Source: Acidimicrobiales bacterium
Lineage (GTDB): Bacteria > Actinomycetota > Acidimicrobiia > Acidimicrobiales > Iamiaceae
DNA length: 64,000 nucleotides
Assembly: GCA_035547835.1 (NCBI GenBank)
Contig: DASZTW010000005.1
Span: 124,001 to 188,000, forward strand
Reading direction: 5' to 3'
Part shown: one piece after another, positions 29,801-35,867 of the stretch
How the letters are laid out: every line of letters begins with the position of its first letter
How positions within the stretch are numbered: the stretch's first letter is position 1
Notes under the pieces: generated by a model
What the model was told of the DNA's origin: nothing
Seen by the model: only the letters and a program-made list of their open reading frames with translations
Databases searched by the model: none
Position numbers and translations under genes: made by a program

Positions 29801-32800
29801 CGGTCCCGCCGGCACCACCGATACCCCCTGCACCGCCTCCGGCGCTCGCGCTGCCACCCGCGCCGTCGCCACCCGCGCCGCCGGAGCCACCGGAGCCAGC
29901 CACGCCGATGCCCACGCTGCCGCCCGCACCGCCGGAGCCGCCGGAGCCGCCGGTGCCGTTGCCACCCGTGGCCGTGCCGCTGCCGCCGTCGCCGCCGGCG
30001 CCGCCCGCACCACCGGAGCCGGTCCCGCCGGTCCCGCCGGTCCCGCCGGTCCCTGCGATGGCCTCACCACCGGCACCACCTGCACCACCTGCGCCGCCCG
30101 TGGCCGCGCCGCCCGCACCACCGGTCGCCGTGGCGTCGCCGCCCGCGCCACCGGTCGCCGTCGCGGTGACGGACGGGCCGGTCACGCCGGTGTCCTGCGT
30201 GCTCGTGACGTTGTTGGTCGACGAGTTGCCAGAGCCGGTGTTCCCGCCGCTGTTCGAGGTCGCGGAACCCGCGACGGAGCTCGAAGCGGTCTGGTCCGGC
30301 GTGGACACACCGCTGCCGCCGATCGACGAGTCGACCGACTGGGTCGACGTAAGTGACGACGTCGCGCCGGTCGCCGTCGAGGCGCCGGTCGAGATGTTGA
30401 CCGAGCCGTTGGAGTCGTTCGAGGTGGTCGAGGTCTGGTTCAGGCCGATGTCGCCGGTCGACATCGTGGCCGAGCCGGTCGCCGAGGCGTCGCCGCCCGC
30501 ACCACCGGTCGCCCTCCCTGCGCCGCCGGCACCACCTGTGGCTGCGCCACCCGCACCACCTGCGCCACCTGCGCCACCGGTTGCGTCGCCGCCGACACCA
30601 CCCGCACCGCCGGCACCACCCGTTCCGGCGCCACCCGCGCCGCCCACGCCACCAGCACCGCCGGTCGCGCTGGCCGAACCGCCCGTCCCGCTGCCGCCCG
30701 TGCCACCCGCGCCCCCAGGCCCGCCGATGATGGGCAGACCCGGCGCGCCAGGCGCACCGGACCCGCCGGGCCCAGCGTTGCCACCTGCTGCCGCGGAGTC
30801 ACCACCGTCTCCGCCCGCACCACCGCTGCCGCCCGTGCCGGCAGCACCCGCACCACCGCTGGCGCCGGCGCCACCGACCGCGGCAGCGCCCGCACCGCCG
30901 GCGCCACCTGCGCCGCCCGTGCCGGTACCGCCCGCACCGCCCGTGCCTGTTCCGTTGCCGCCGTTGCCGCCCGTGGCGGTCACGGTGACCGACGGGCCCG
31001 TGACACCGCTGGTCTGCGTGGTCGTGGCCGTGTTGGTCGAGGAGTTGCCGACGCCGGTGTTGTCACCGCTGTTGGAGGTGGCGGAACCGTCGACGGTGTT
31101 CGAGATGGCCTGGTCCGCGTCGATCGTGCCGCTGCCGGTGATGGTGCCGTCGATCGACTGGTTCGAGGTCGTGGAAGACGTCGCGCCCGTGGCCGTGGCC
31201 GCGCCGGTCACGATGCCGACCGAGCCGTCCGACTTGTTCGACGTGGTCGAGGTCTGGTTGAGGCCGATGTCGCCGGTCGACATCGTGGCCGAGCCGCTGG
31301 CCGACGCCGCGCCACCTGCACCACCCGTGCCCCTGCCGGCTCCGCCCGCGCCGCCGGTGCCGGTACCACCCGCACCGGCCGCGCCGCCGGATCCGGCCAC
31401 CGCTGAGCCGGCCGACCCTCCCGGGCCACCCGAGCCGCCGGTTCCGGAGCCCGCGGCACCGCCGGGGCCGCCCGCGGCGCCCGTGGCACCGGGCGTCCCG
31501 GGTCCACCGGCCGAGCCTGCAGCCGCACCGCCGGGCCCTCCCGCAGTACCGCCCGACGCGACGACCGTCACGCCACCGCTGCCACCCGCGGCACCGGCGC
31601 CGCCGGTGCCCGTGCCACCCGCACCGCCCGTCCCCGATCCGTTGCCCCCTGCGCCACCCGTGGCGGTCGTGCTCACCGAAGGTCCGGCGACGCCCGTCGT
31701 CTGCGTCGTGGTGGCGGTGTTGGTCGAGCTGTTGCCCGTGCCCGTGTTGTGACCACTGTCGGACGAGGCCGTCCCGGTCGTCGAGACGTCGGAGCTCTGA
31801 TCGGCGTCGACCACGCCGCTCGACGGGTCGGTGATGGCCTGGGTTGCGCTCGTCGTGGACTTGGCGCCGACCGCAGTGGCCGCGCCGGTCACGATCGAGA
31901 CCGAGCCGTTCGAGTCGTTCGACGCCGTGCCGGTCTGGTTCTGGGCGAGGTCGCCCGTGGTCATGGCGGTGCCGGCGCCCGCCCCGGCACCGCCACCCGC
32001 GCCACCCACGCCTGCGCCCGTCCCACCAGCGCCGCCCGTGCCACTGGCACCGCCCGCGCCGCTGACGTTCGCGCCGTTCGCACCGTTGTTCGACGACGAC
32101 GCGCCGACGGCGCCAGCCGTTGCAACCGGGGCGATCGGCGGCGGGGCCACCGAGGCGTTCTGGTCGACCAGCGCGGTGTTGATCGAGCTGTTGCCGTACG
32201 CGGTGTTGTAGCCCGAGTTGGCCGTGCCGTAGCCGGTGCTGTGCACCACCGACTTCTGGTCGTACAGCTCCACACCGGCGAGCGCGCCGCCCGAGGTGCG
32301 CTGGTCGCTCTGGCTCACCGCGTTGGTCGAGTCGTCACCCGTCGCGGTGGCAGCGCCGGTGCGGATCGACGCGCTGCCGTCCGACGTGTTCGACGCGGTG
32401 CCGTCCTCGTTGACTGCGACGTCGCTGGTGCCGGCCACCGCGCCCAGCAAGGCCTGGTTGATCTCGGCGTCGTTGGTGGAGTCGTTGCCGGTCGCGGTGT
32501 TGCCACCCGACGTCGCGCTGGCCGTCCCGGTGTTGTCGATCGTGGAGCTCTGGTGGTCGTCGACCACGCCGCCCGCGACGCCCCCGTCGGACTGCGTGAC
32601 GCTGTTGGAGGACTGGTTGCCCACCGCGGTCGCGGGGCCGGTGACGATCGAGCCGGTGCCGTTCGAGGTGTTCGATGCGGTGCCGTTCATGTTGACGGCG
32701 GACGTGGCGGCGCCGTCGATGTTCGGGCTCTGGTTCGCTGTCGCCGTGTTGTGCGAGCCGTTGCCGACGACCGTGTTGTTGCCCGTGTTGGCCGACGCGC

Positions 32801-33137
32801 TGCCCTGGTTGTTGACGGTGCTGGTCTGGTGGGTGACCTGCACTGCGCCAGAGGCGGTGACGGCCTGCCCGACCGTGTTGGAGGTCTTGTTGCCGGTGGC
32901 GGTGGCGCCAGCCGTGTTGACCTGCGACGCGCCACTCGACGTGTTGGCCGTGCCGCCGCCGGTGTTGGCGGCTTGCGAGGGGTCGGCTGCATGGACGGCG
33001 GTGGTCGCGTGCGCGGCTGTCGCCTGGACGCCGATGATCGTGCCACCAGCTGCGAAGGTCAGCAGCGCACGCTTGATGATGCGCCGCTCCATCGCCGCCG
33101 AGTCACGTCCGTCGCGACGCTCAGCCCGCTTGCCCAT
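20847..33137 (-). CDS. Giant secreted modular Gly/Ala/Asn/Ser/Thr-rich repeat protein (4096 residues)
   Basis: A 12,291-bp gene. ATG at 33137, preceded by AAGGGGTGG, starts an arginine-rich signal peptide (hydrophobic RALLTFAAGGTIIGVQ, cleavage probably after AHA near residue 45). Residues ~50-340 are Asn/Ser/Thr-rich and carry two partial heads (SNTSxG...TGxATAxG) without a glycine segment. Fourteen modules follow, each beginning TTGDIGxxQ or a variant; their DNA positions fall every ~825 bp (close to 31955, 31270, 30455, 29625, 28805, 27980, 27155, 26320, 25505, 24680, 23855, 23030, 22200, 21505). Each ~275-residue module has a ~120-residue head (SNTSDGS, STGxASATG, GDNTGYGNSSxN) and a ~155-residue GGAGGxGG segment resembling the PGRS part of PE_PGRS proteins, but no PE domain exists. 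No LPXTG or C-terminal membrane anchor is visible. Likely a cell-surface or matrix protein with beta-solenoid or polyglycine-II folding (inference). Confidence 0.85.
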   Translation of the reverse strand: MGKRAERRDGRDSAAMERRIIKRALLTFAAGGTIIGVQATAAHATTAVHAADPSQAANTGGGTANTSSGASQVNTAGATATGNKTSNTVGQAVTASGAVQVTHQTSTVNNQGSASANTGNNTVVGNGSHNTATANQSPNIDGAATSAVNMNGTASNTSNGTGSIVTGPATAVGNQSSNSVTQSDGGVAGGVVDDHQSSTIDNTGTASATSGGNTATGNDSTNDAEINQALLGAVAGTSDVAVNEDGTASNTSDGSASIRTGAATATGDDSTNAVSQSDQRTSGGALAGVELYDQKSVVHSTGYGTANSGYNTAYGNSSINTALVDQNASVAPPPIAPVATAGAVGASSSNNGANGANVSGAGGASGTGGAGGTGAGVGGAGGGAGAGAGTAMTTGDLAQNQTGTASNDSNGSVSIVTGAATAVGAKSTTSATQAITDPSSGVVDADQSSDVSTTGTASSDSGHNTGTGNSSTNTATTTQTTGVAGPSVSTTATGGAGGNGSGTGGAGGTGTGGAGAAGGSGGVTVVASGGTAGGPGGAAAGSAGGPGTPGATGAAGGPGGAAGSGTGGSGGPGGSAGSAVAGSGGAAGAGGTGTGGAGGAGRGTGGAGGAASASGSATMSTGDIGLNQTSTTSNKSDGSVGIVTGAATATGATSSTTSNQSIDGTITGSGTIDADQAISNTVDGSATSNSGDNTGVGNSSTNTATTTQTSGVTGPSVTVTATGGNGGNGTGTGGAGGTGTGGAGGAGGAGAAAVGGAGASGGAGAAGTGGSGGAGGDGGDSAAAGGNAGPGGSGAPGAPGLPIIGGPGGAGGTGGSGTGGSASATGGAGGVGGAGGAGTGGAGGAGGVGGDATGGAGGAGGAGGAATGGAGGAGRATGGAGGDASATGSATMSTGDIGLNQTSTTSNDSNGSVNISTGASTATGATSSLTSTQSVDSSIGGSGVSTPDQTASSSVAGSATSNSGGNTGSGNSSTNNVTSTQDTGVTGPSVTATATGGAGGDATATGGAGGAATGGAGGAGGAGGEAIAGTGGTGGTGGTGSGGAGGAGGDGGSGTATGGNGTGGSGGSGGAGGSVGIGVAGSGGSGGAGGDGAGGSASAGGGAGGIGGAGGTGSGGAGGAGGAGGAATGGAGGAGGVGGAATGGAGGAATATGGAGGGATTNVSGSMTTGDIGLNQNRSATNTSDGSVNISTGASTATGASSTASSTQAVGSTIGGSGVSLPDQTATNSVSGSATSNSGDNTGYGNSSTNTATSSQSSGVSGPSLNGSSTGGAGGASTATGGAGGAATGGAGGAGASGGGAIGGNGGAGGAGGTGIGGGGGAGGTGGNATATGGSGSGGTGGSGGSGGSGALGAGGTGGAGGTGGAGTGGDAASTGGAGGAGGAGATGTGGVGGTGGAGGVATGGAGGAGAAGGASTGGAGGASTSTGGAGGAASTTVTGSMTTGDIGLNQSGTTSNTSDGSVSISTGAASATGATSTYTGSQSVDGSISGSGVSDANQTTTNAVAGTADASSGDNTGYGNSSDNTTSSNQTSGVTGPVVSASSTGGAGGASSATGGAGGQSTGGAGGAGGAGGSAISGNGASGGLGGSGFGGAGAAGGSGGQASATGGTGTGGTGGAGGSGGPVGVGAGGAGGTGAAGGAGTGGAGSALGGSAGAGGAGAAGTGAAGGTGGAGGAATGGAGAIGGVGGASTGGEGGRATSTGGAGGASATVASGDMSTGDIGQAQSGSTTNTSDGAVAISTGAASATGASSTAHGTQSVDDSIGGSGVSDQHQSVTNAVAGTATASSGDNTGSGNDSSNAASSSATSRVTGPVVNATSTGGAGGTSSAVGGAGGASTGGAGGAGGAGGQAIGGNGAIGGGGGTGGGGFGGAGGAGGAATASGGTGQGGTGGRGGNGAPGVAGIGGTGGTGGGGGTGEGGPSTANGGTGGAGGVGGTGQGGAGGTGGAGGPATGGAGAAGAAGGVSTGGAGGAASSTGGAGGASSTNVSGSMTTGDIGLAQSGTTSNTSGGSVTISTGAASATGASSTFDATQAIHGATTGSSVSDQHQTVDNAVAGTADSTTGDNTGYGNDSSNTAASNDSASVTGPDLTGSSTGGAGGASSARGGAGGASVGGAGGAGGSGANAFGGIGGEGGLGGTGTGANGGNGGQGGQAAATGGAGTGGTGGAGGSGGATGIGIPAGGGQGGAGGAGLGGTASSGTLGTGFGGAGGTGGAGAGGQGGTGGTGGAANGGAGAAGAAGGASTGGAGGRATSTGGAGGASQSTVQGDMTTGDIGQSQDRTTSNTSDGSTSITTGNASGTGASSAVTASQAASSDAGDGVSLGDQTVTSHVSGALTADSGSNTAYGNESSNDATGSATNGVGGPVVSSTSTGGAGGASAAIGGAGGRSVGGAGGAGGAGGTATGGAAGAGNGGGSGAGGAGGAGGAGGASTSTGGTGTGGAGGGGGTGGGGTIAGTGGQGGSGGGANGGLGGANGRSGGIGGTGGAGTGGAGGAGGTGGAAAGGAGAAGAVGGASTGGAGGRSTSTGGAGGSSDSSATASVTTGDIGQSQAGTTSNTSDGSATITTGSAGGTGAASTLSAAQQTGSSLGSGVVDADQTLTSDVSGSAGASSGGNTATGNVSTNQASAAAISAVTGPLVSSGSTGGAGGASTSTGGAGGASVGGAGGAGGAGGLTQGGAGGSGAAGGAGTGGSGAAGGAGGTATGSGGTATGGTGGTGGNGAGAAVGAGGNGGTGGTGGPAQGGLANSTGGVGGAGGAGGASTGGAGGAGGAGGATRGGQGGAGAAGGASTGGDGGRSESTGGAGGPSTSAASETMSTGDVGLAQQGDVTNTSDGSATIRTGSTNVTGAQSTLHSQQQADDAISGSGTIGGDQTFANTVQGAASSTSGDNDATGNESDNGVSSLTTTGVSGPRVTSSSTGGAGGASTSTGGAGGGSTGGAGGAGGVGGGGTGGAGAQGGVGGGSTGGAGAVGGGGGNAASTGGAATGGDGGQGGSGGPAALGLGGSGGQGGAGGAGTGGNAVSVAGAAGAGGAGGQSTGGAGGAGGAGGAGTGGAGNVGGVGGQSAGGAGGASTSTGGAGGSSGSTADGTLATGDVGQSQAGTTANTSGGSATVTTGSAGATGAKSSATAAQQSAATIGGSGVVDGDQHVDSSVSGAASASSGGNGAVGNASTNGSTSNDGNTVGGPVVSSTSTGGAGGASASLGGAGGASTGGAGGAGGAGGAGNGAAGGAGGAGGVSTGGAGAAGGTGGAATSTGGTGTGGAGGAGGAGGPAGLGAGGSGGSGGSGGAGTGGNANSTGGAGGVGGAGGASTGGAGGAGGLGGAGNGGAGAAGGAGGASTGGAGGAATSTGGAGGASTDHADASLTTGDIGQSTSRTTSNNSDGTATIATGAASATGADAGSTLTSSQQATANVSGTGVANLDQGLDSTVDGTASAITGANQADGNDSTNNADSTVTTLQSGPTATSAATGGAGGASAATGGAGGASTGGAGAVGGQGGVGSGATGGAGGAGGTSTGGSGGAGGAGGGASTTGGSASGGSGGSGGPGGPGVLGGGVPGLPGTGGSSSSGTAAAGTGGAGGAGGAGGTSTGGAGAVGGNGGAGTGGAGGAGGAGGTSTGGAGLAGTSTGGAGGGADSSAHSSLTTGDIGQADSGTTSNTSDGTASVTSGAGDAVGAKSTLHATQAADVTIGTPGVADVDQDVTAHTTGFGSAFTGGNTGVGNASTNGVSHTATTTADGPTATSAATGGAGGASAATGGAGGASTGGAGAAGGAGAAGNGAGGGAGGAGGGATGGTGGGGGAGGTVTSGTGGNGGAGGAGGASTGGAGAAGGAGGSGTGGNGGTGGSGGAATGGHGGAGTATGGAGGDAAADSTEDQTTGDLASSSTSPSSNSSDGTASVGSGPASAEGVEATNQVTQSGHIDAGGVVTPTQSSLLVNTGTASADSGVNVSTGNVSGNTASTTSTYNTPAPTTTQAEIAGAGGAGAASGGAGGAATGGAGSPGGTPGTPSAGAGGAGGPGGSAAGSPGGLGGAGTSGGSNGAIGAVGTPAGGTGGSAGGAGGTVAGSNGTNGTNGAASNGTNGAAASSDGADGVDAP

Positions 33138-33311
33138 GGTGGTCCACCCCTTCGCCCGTCGTTGGCGGGTGACAGAGGGCGACCGGCCTACGCCGGGACA
33201 TCGCCCATTCCTTGCCGTCAGCCCGCGCCTCCCTCCACACAGGAGGGACAGCGTCCGAAACGTACCAAAGCACCCCGGCAGCAGGGACCCCAGCACACCC
33301 CTAGGATTATC
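33138..33311 (-). promoter_or_regulatory. Structured 5' leader and candidate promoter of the giant gene
   Basis: The mRNA leader can form two hairpins. One is at 33177-33206, with a 6-bp outer stem (GGGCGA with TCGCCC) and a 5-bp inner stem (CCGGC with GCCGG) closed by GTAG. The other is at 33230-33248, with 7-bp arms TCCCTCC and GGAGGGA around a 5-nt loop. A minus-strand GATAAT (33306-33311) is the best -10 candidate; no good -35 was seen. I cannot match the leader to a known riboswitch. Confidence 0.45.
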
Positions 33312-33490
33312 CATTGCTGTAATTTCTGGGGTCCCGATCGGGGCTCGAGGACCGCGGGCGCTCACCGACAGTGCGTGGACTCCTGCGGACCGTGATCGAG
33401 CCCGTCTCGGCGGCCAGCTTCGTCGCCGTCGGCGGATGCTCCGCTTCAGCCTTCGGTTCCGGTTCTCGTCCCCGTGCAACATGGAGCGCA
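33312..33490. other. Divergent intergenic region
   Basis: About 180 bp between the giant-gene promoter candidate and the peptidase start. It contains the 10-bp perfect palindrome CCCGATCGGG (33333-33342), a possible operator. Nothing else was recognised. Confidence 0.4.
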
Positions 33491-35092
33491 GTGACCACTC
33501 ACCACCGCCAACGGCCCCTGGTCGCGACCGCCGTCATCGGGCTGCTGCTCCTCGTCGGGCTCGCTTCCGGCTGCACGTCCGGAAGGATCGAGGACCTCGC
33601 CAAGACCACGTCGACGGCGAGCCCGCCCAGCGTGGCCGGAAGCAACCGCACCGCCACCGCGTCCCGCCTCGACTGGCAGTCGTGCGGCGAGCTCCAGTGC
33701 GCCACGCTGGAAGTGCCCCTCGACTGGTCGAAGCCGGACGGCAAGACGATCGGTCTGCACCTCGCGCGCAAGCCGGCCACGGGTACCCGCGAGGGGTCGG
33801 TGTTGTTCAACTTCGGCGGTCCGGGCGAGGCCGGAGGCTCCGACTTCCAGGACTACGTCGACGGGGCGTTCGACCGCTCCGGCCGCGATCTCGGACAGCA
33901 CTTCGATCTCGTGTCGTGGGACCCTCGGGGGACCGGCAAGTCCGACGGCGTGGCCTGCACGTCGATGGCCGAGACGCTCGAGCCCGACCTCGACCCCACG
34001 CCCGATACGCCGGCCGAGACCACCGCGTTGCGCCAGCGGACGATTCGCGACACCCAGAACTGCCTGCGCCGCGCCGGCAGCGTGTTGCCGTACGTCGACA
34101 CGTGGAGCACGGTGCGCGACCTCGACGCGATCGGAGCCGCGCTCGGGGACGGCAAGTTGACGTACGTGGGCTTCAGCTACGGCACCGAGCTCGGCATGTC
34201 GTACCTCGCGACGTACCCCACCCACGTGCGCGCCATGGTGCTCGACGGCATCGCGTTGCCGCAGGACCCCATCAGCGAGAGCCACGACCAGGCGGTCGGG
34301 TTCGAGAAGGCCGTCGAGACCTTCTTGCGCGACTGCACCGCCGGCACTTCGAGCTGCTCGTTCGGCGACGGCAACGCGGCGGGCGCGTTCGCGGCGCTCT
34401 CCGCTCGTCTCGAAGCCGGCGCGCGCATCCCCGCCTCGGGAACGTGCTCGCTGGTGGGCAGCGCGCTCCGGCAACGCAAGGCCAGCGTCGGCATCGGCGA
34501 GCTCGACACCGCGGTGGCGCAAGCCATGTACGACCGCACCCTGTGGCCCATCCTCGGTACCGGGCTCTCGCAGGCCTCCCGCAAGTCCGATCCCGACGCC
34601 GCCTGCCTCCTCGTGCTGCGTGACTACTACGCCGGCATCCGGCCCGACGGCTCGCTCGACCACCTGCTCGACTCGTTCCATGCGATCAGCTGCGCGGACC
34701 AGGCCGCCCGTGCGCACGATCCGCTCGGCGACCACCCGACCCTCGTGGCCCAGTGGTCGAAGGAGCTTCCACTGGTCGGCGGTCAGTTCGCAGAAGGCCT
34801 GCCCGGTTGTTGGGGCTTCCCCGCCGCGCGCCATCCGCTCCAGTCGTTCACGGCGGCCGATTTCGCGGACGCGCCGCCGGTGGTCGTGATCGGCAACACC
34901 GGCGACCCCGCAACCCCGTTCAGCCACGCCGAGCAGGCGCACACGTTGTTGCCGGGCTCGGTGCTCGTCACTTACGAGTCGACCGAGCACACGGTGTACC
35001 TGACGCACGGATCCACCTGCGTCGACCAGCCCGTCACCCAGTACCTCCTCGACGGGCGCCTCCCCCGCGACGGCATCCGCTGCAAACCCTGA
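33491..35092 (+). CDS. Secreted alpha/beta-hydrolase lipoprotein, peptidase family S33 (TAP-like)
   Basis: A 533-residue exported protein. GTG at 33491 (GGAG upstream) begins a signal sequence with hydrophobic core AVIGLLLLVGLA and lipobox LASGC. The mature enzyme has an oxyanion-region motif NFGGPG, the nucleophile elbow GFSYGTELG, the Asp in GNTGDPATPFSHA and the His in STEHTVYL, the order seen in Streptomyces tripeptidyl aminopeptidases (Tap, SlpD, SlpE) with the C-terminal TAP-like domain. It probably removes peptides from N termini outside the cell. Divergent from the giant protein gene. Confidence 0.88.
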   Translation: MTTHHRQRPLVATAVIGLLLLVGLASGCTSGRIEDLAKTTSTASPPSVAGSNRTATASRLDWQSCGELQCATLEVPLDWSKPDGKTIGLHLARKPATGTREGSVLFNFGGPGEAGGSDFQDYVDGAFDRSGRDLGQHFDLVSWDPRGTGKSDGVACTSMAETLEPDLDPTPDTPAETTALRQRTIRDTQNCLRRAGSVLPYVDTWSTVRDLDAIGAALGDGKLTYVGFSYGTELGMSYLATYPTHVRAMVLDGIALPQDPISESHDQAVGFEKAVETFLRDCTAGTSSCSFGDGNAAGAFAALSARLEAGARIPASGTCSLVGSALRQRKASVGIGELDTAVAQAMYDRTLWPILGTGLSQASRKSDPDAACLLVLRDYYAGIRPDGSLDHLLDSFHAISCADQAARAHDPLGDHPTLVAQWSKELPLVGGQFAEGLPGCWGFPAARHPLQSFTAADFADAPPVVVIGNTGDPATPFSHAEQAHTLLPGSVLVTYESTEHTVYLTHGSTCVDQPVTQYLLDGRLPRDGIRCKP

Positions 35093-35155
35093 CCCGACGG
35101 TGCCTCGTCCGCCGCGGCGCCCGTCGAGCGACCGGGCGGCGATGAACGCGCGCCG

Positions 35156-35764
35156 TCAGGGCGCCGACCGGCGCAACAGCTCGTCGAGCTTGGCGTCGAG
35201 GCGCGCCAGGTCGCTGCGGCGCGCCGGTGTCGCATCCGCGGCGAGCTCGAGGACGATCGCGCCACCCGGTTCGAGGCGCGCTTCGGCTACGTCGGCGAGG
35301 GTGTCGGCACCCTGACGGCTGAGCGCGGTCCGCACGTCGCTGGGCCGCAGTCCGAGCTTGGCCAGCGCCGCATGGTCGACCTCTCCGTCGCGCACCAGCA
35401 CGGTCGGCGACCCCTCGAAGGCGCGCAGCAGACGGTCATCGCGGTTCACGAACCGGACCACCGCCGCGTTGGCCGCCACCAGCACCGCGGCGCCGAGCAG
35501 GCCACCCGTCAGGGTGTTGTCGGGCCCGATGACCGCGTTTTGCACCACGTTCGACAGCAGCAACAGCACCACGAGGTCAAACGAGTTGAGCTGCGCCAAG
35601 TCGCGCTTGCCCGCCACCCGCAACAGCACGAGCAGGCCCACGTACACGCCCACGGTGCGCAGCACCTTCTCCAACACAGGGATGCCGCCGTGGAACAGGC
35701 TCGTGGACATCGAGGCGAGGGTCGGAAACGGTGCGAGGGTCGGAAACGGTGCGAGGGTCGTCAC
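35156..35764 (-). CDS. DUF421 (YetF-type) membrane protein
   Basis: A 202-residue protein with an N-terminal membrane part (VGVYVGLLVLLRVAGKRDLA, then FDLVVLLLLSNVVQNAVIG) and a C-terminal cytoplasmic DUF421 domain (RAFEGSPTVLVRDGEVD). KRDLAQLNSFDLVVLLL is typical of the family, related to B. subtilis spore/germination proteins and YetF; function unclear. GTG at 35764 is preferred because AAGGAG lies just upstream. The first 18 codons then derive partly from an 18-bp direct repeat (Ala-Pro-Phe-Pro-Thr-Leu twice). ATG at 35710 is the alternative. Confidence 0.83.
   Translation of the reverse strand: MTTLAPFPTLAPFPTLASMSTSLFHGGIPVLEKVLRTVGVYVGLLVLLRVAGKRDLAQLNSFDLVVLLLLSNVVQNAVIGPDNTLTGGLLGAAVLVAANAAVVRFVNRDDRLLRAFEGSPTVLVRDGEVDHAALAKLGLRPSDVRTALSRQGADTLADVAEARLEPGGAIVLELAADATPARRSDLARLDAKLDELLRRSAP
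35715..35760. repeat. 18-bp direct repeat at the start of the DUF421 gene
   Basis: GCGAGGGTCGGAAACGGT occurs at 35715-35732 and 35733-35750, with a truncated third copy to 35760. It adds six-residue repeats to the predicted N terminus. Confidence 0.85.
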
Positions 35765-35867
35765 GTCGGCTCCTTCGGGTGGCTCGGGCTCGGCCGGTTG
35801 CCGACGAGCCACCGGTAGCCTGGCTCGCCGTGCGGTGTGGGTGCAGACAGAACGCGATCGGGCAGCG

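Noticed and set aside
20847-33137. PE_PGRS protein or collagen
   Set aside because: There is a signal peptide instead of a PE domain, no Gly-x-y collagen periodicity, and the Asn/Ser/Thr heads have no PE_PGRS counterpart.
33138-33311. c-di-GMP or c-di-AMP riboswitch in the leader
   Set aside because: I could not find the conserved core bases of either class; only generic hairpins are supported.
21391-33395. Very long open frames on the plus strand opposite the giant gene (up to ~1380 codons, Pro- or Arg/Thr/Gly-rich)
   Set aside because: They mirror the GC-rich repeats of the minus-strand gene, lack ribosome sites and recognisable domains, and stay open only because GGN/GCN codons rarely give stops in the antisense frames.
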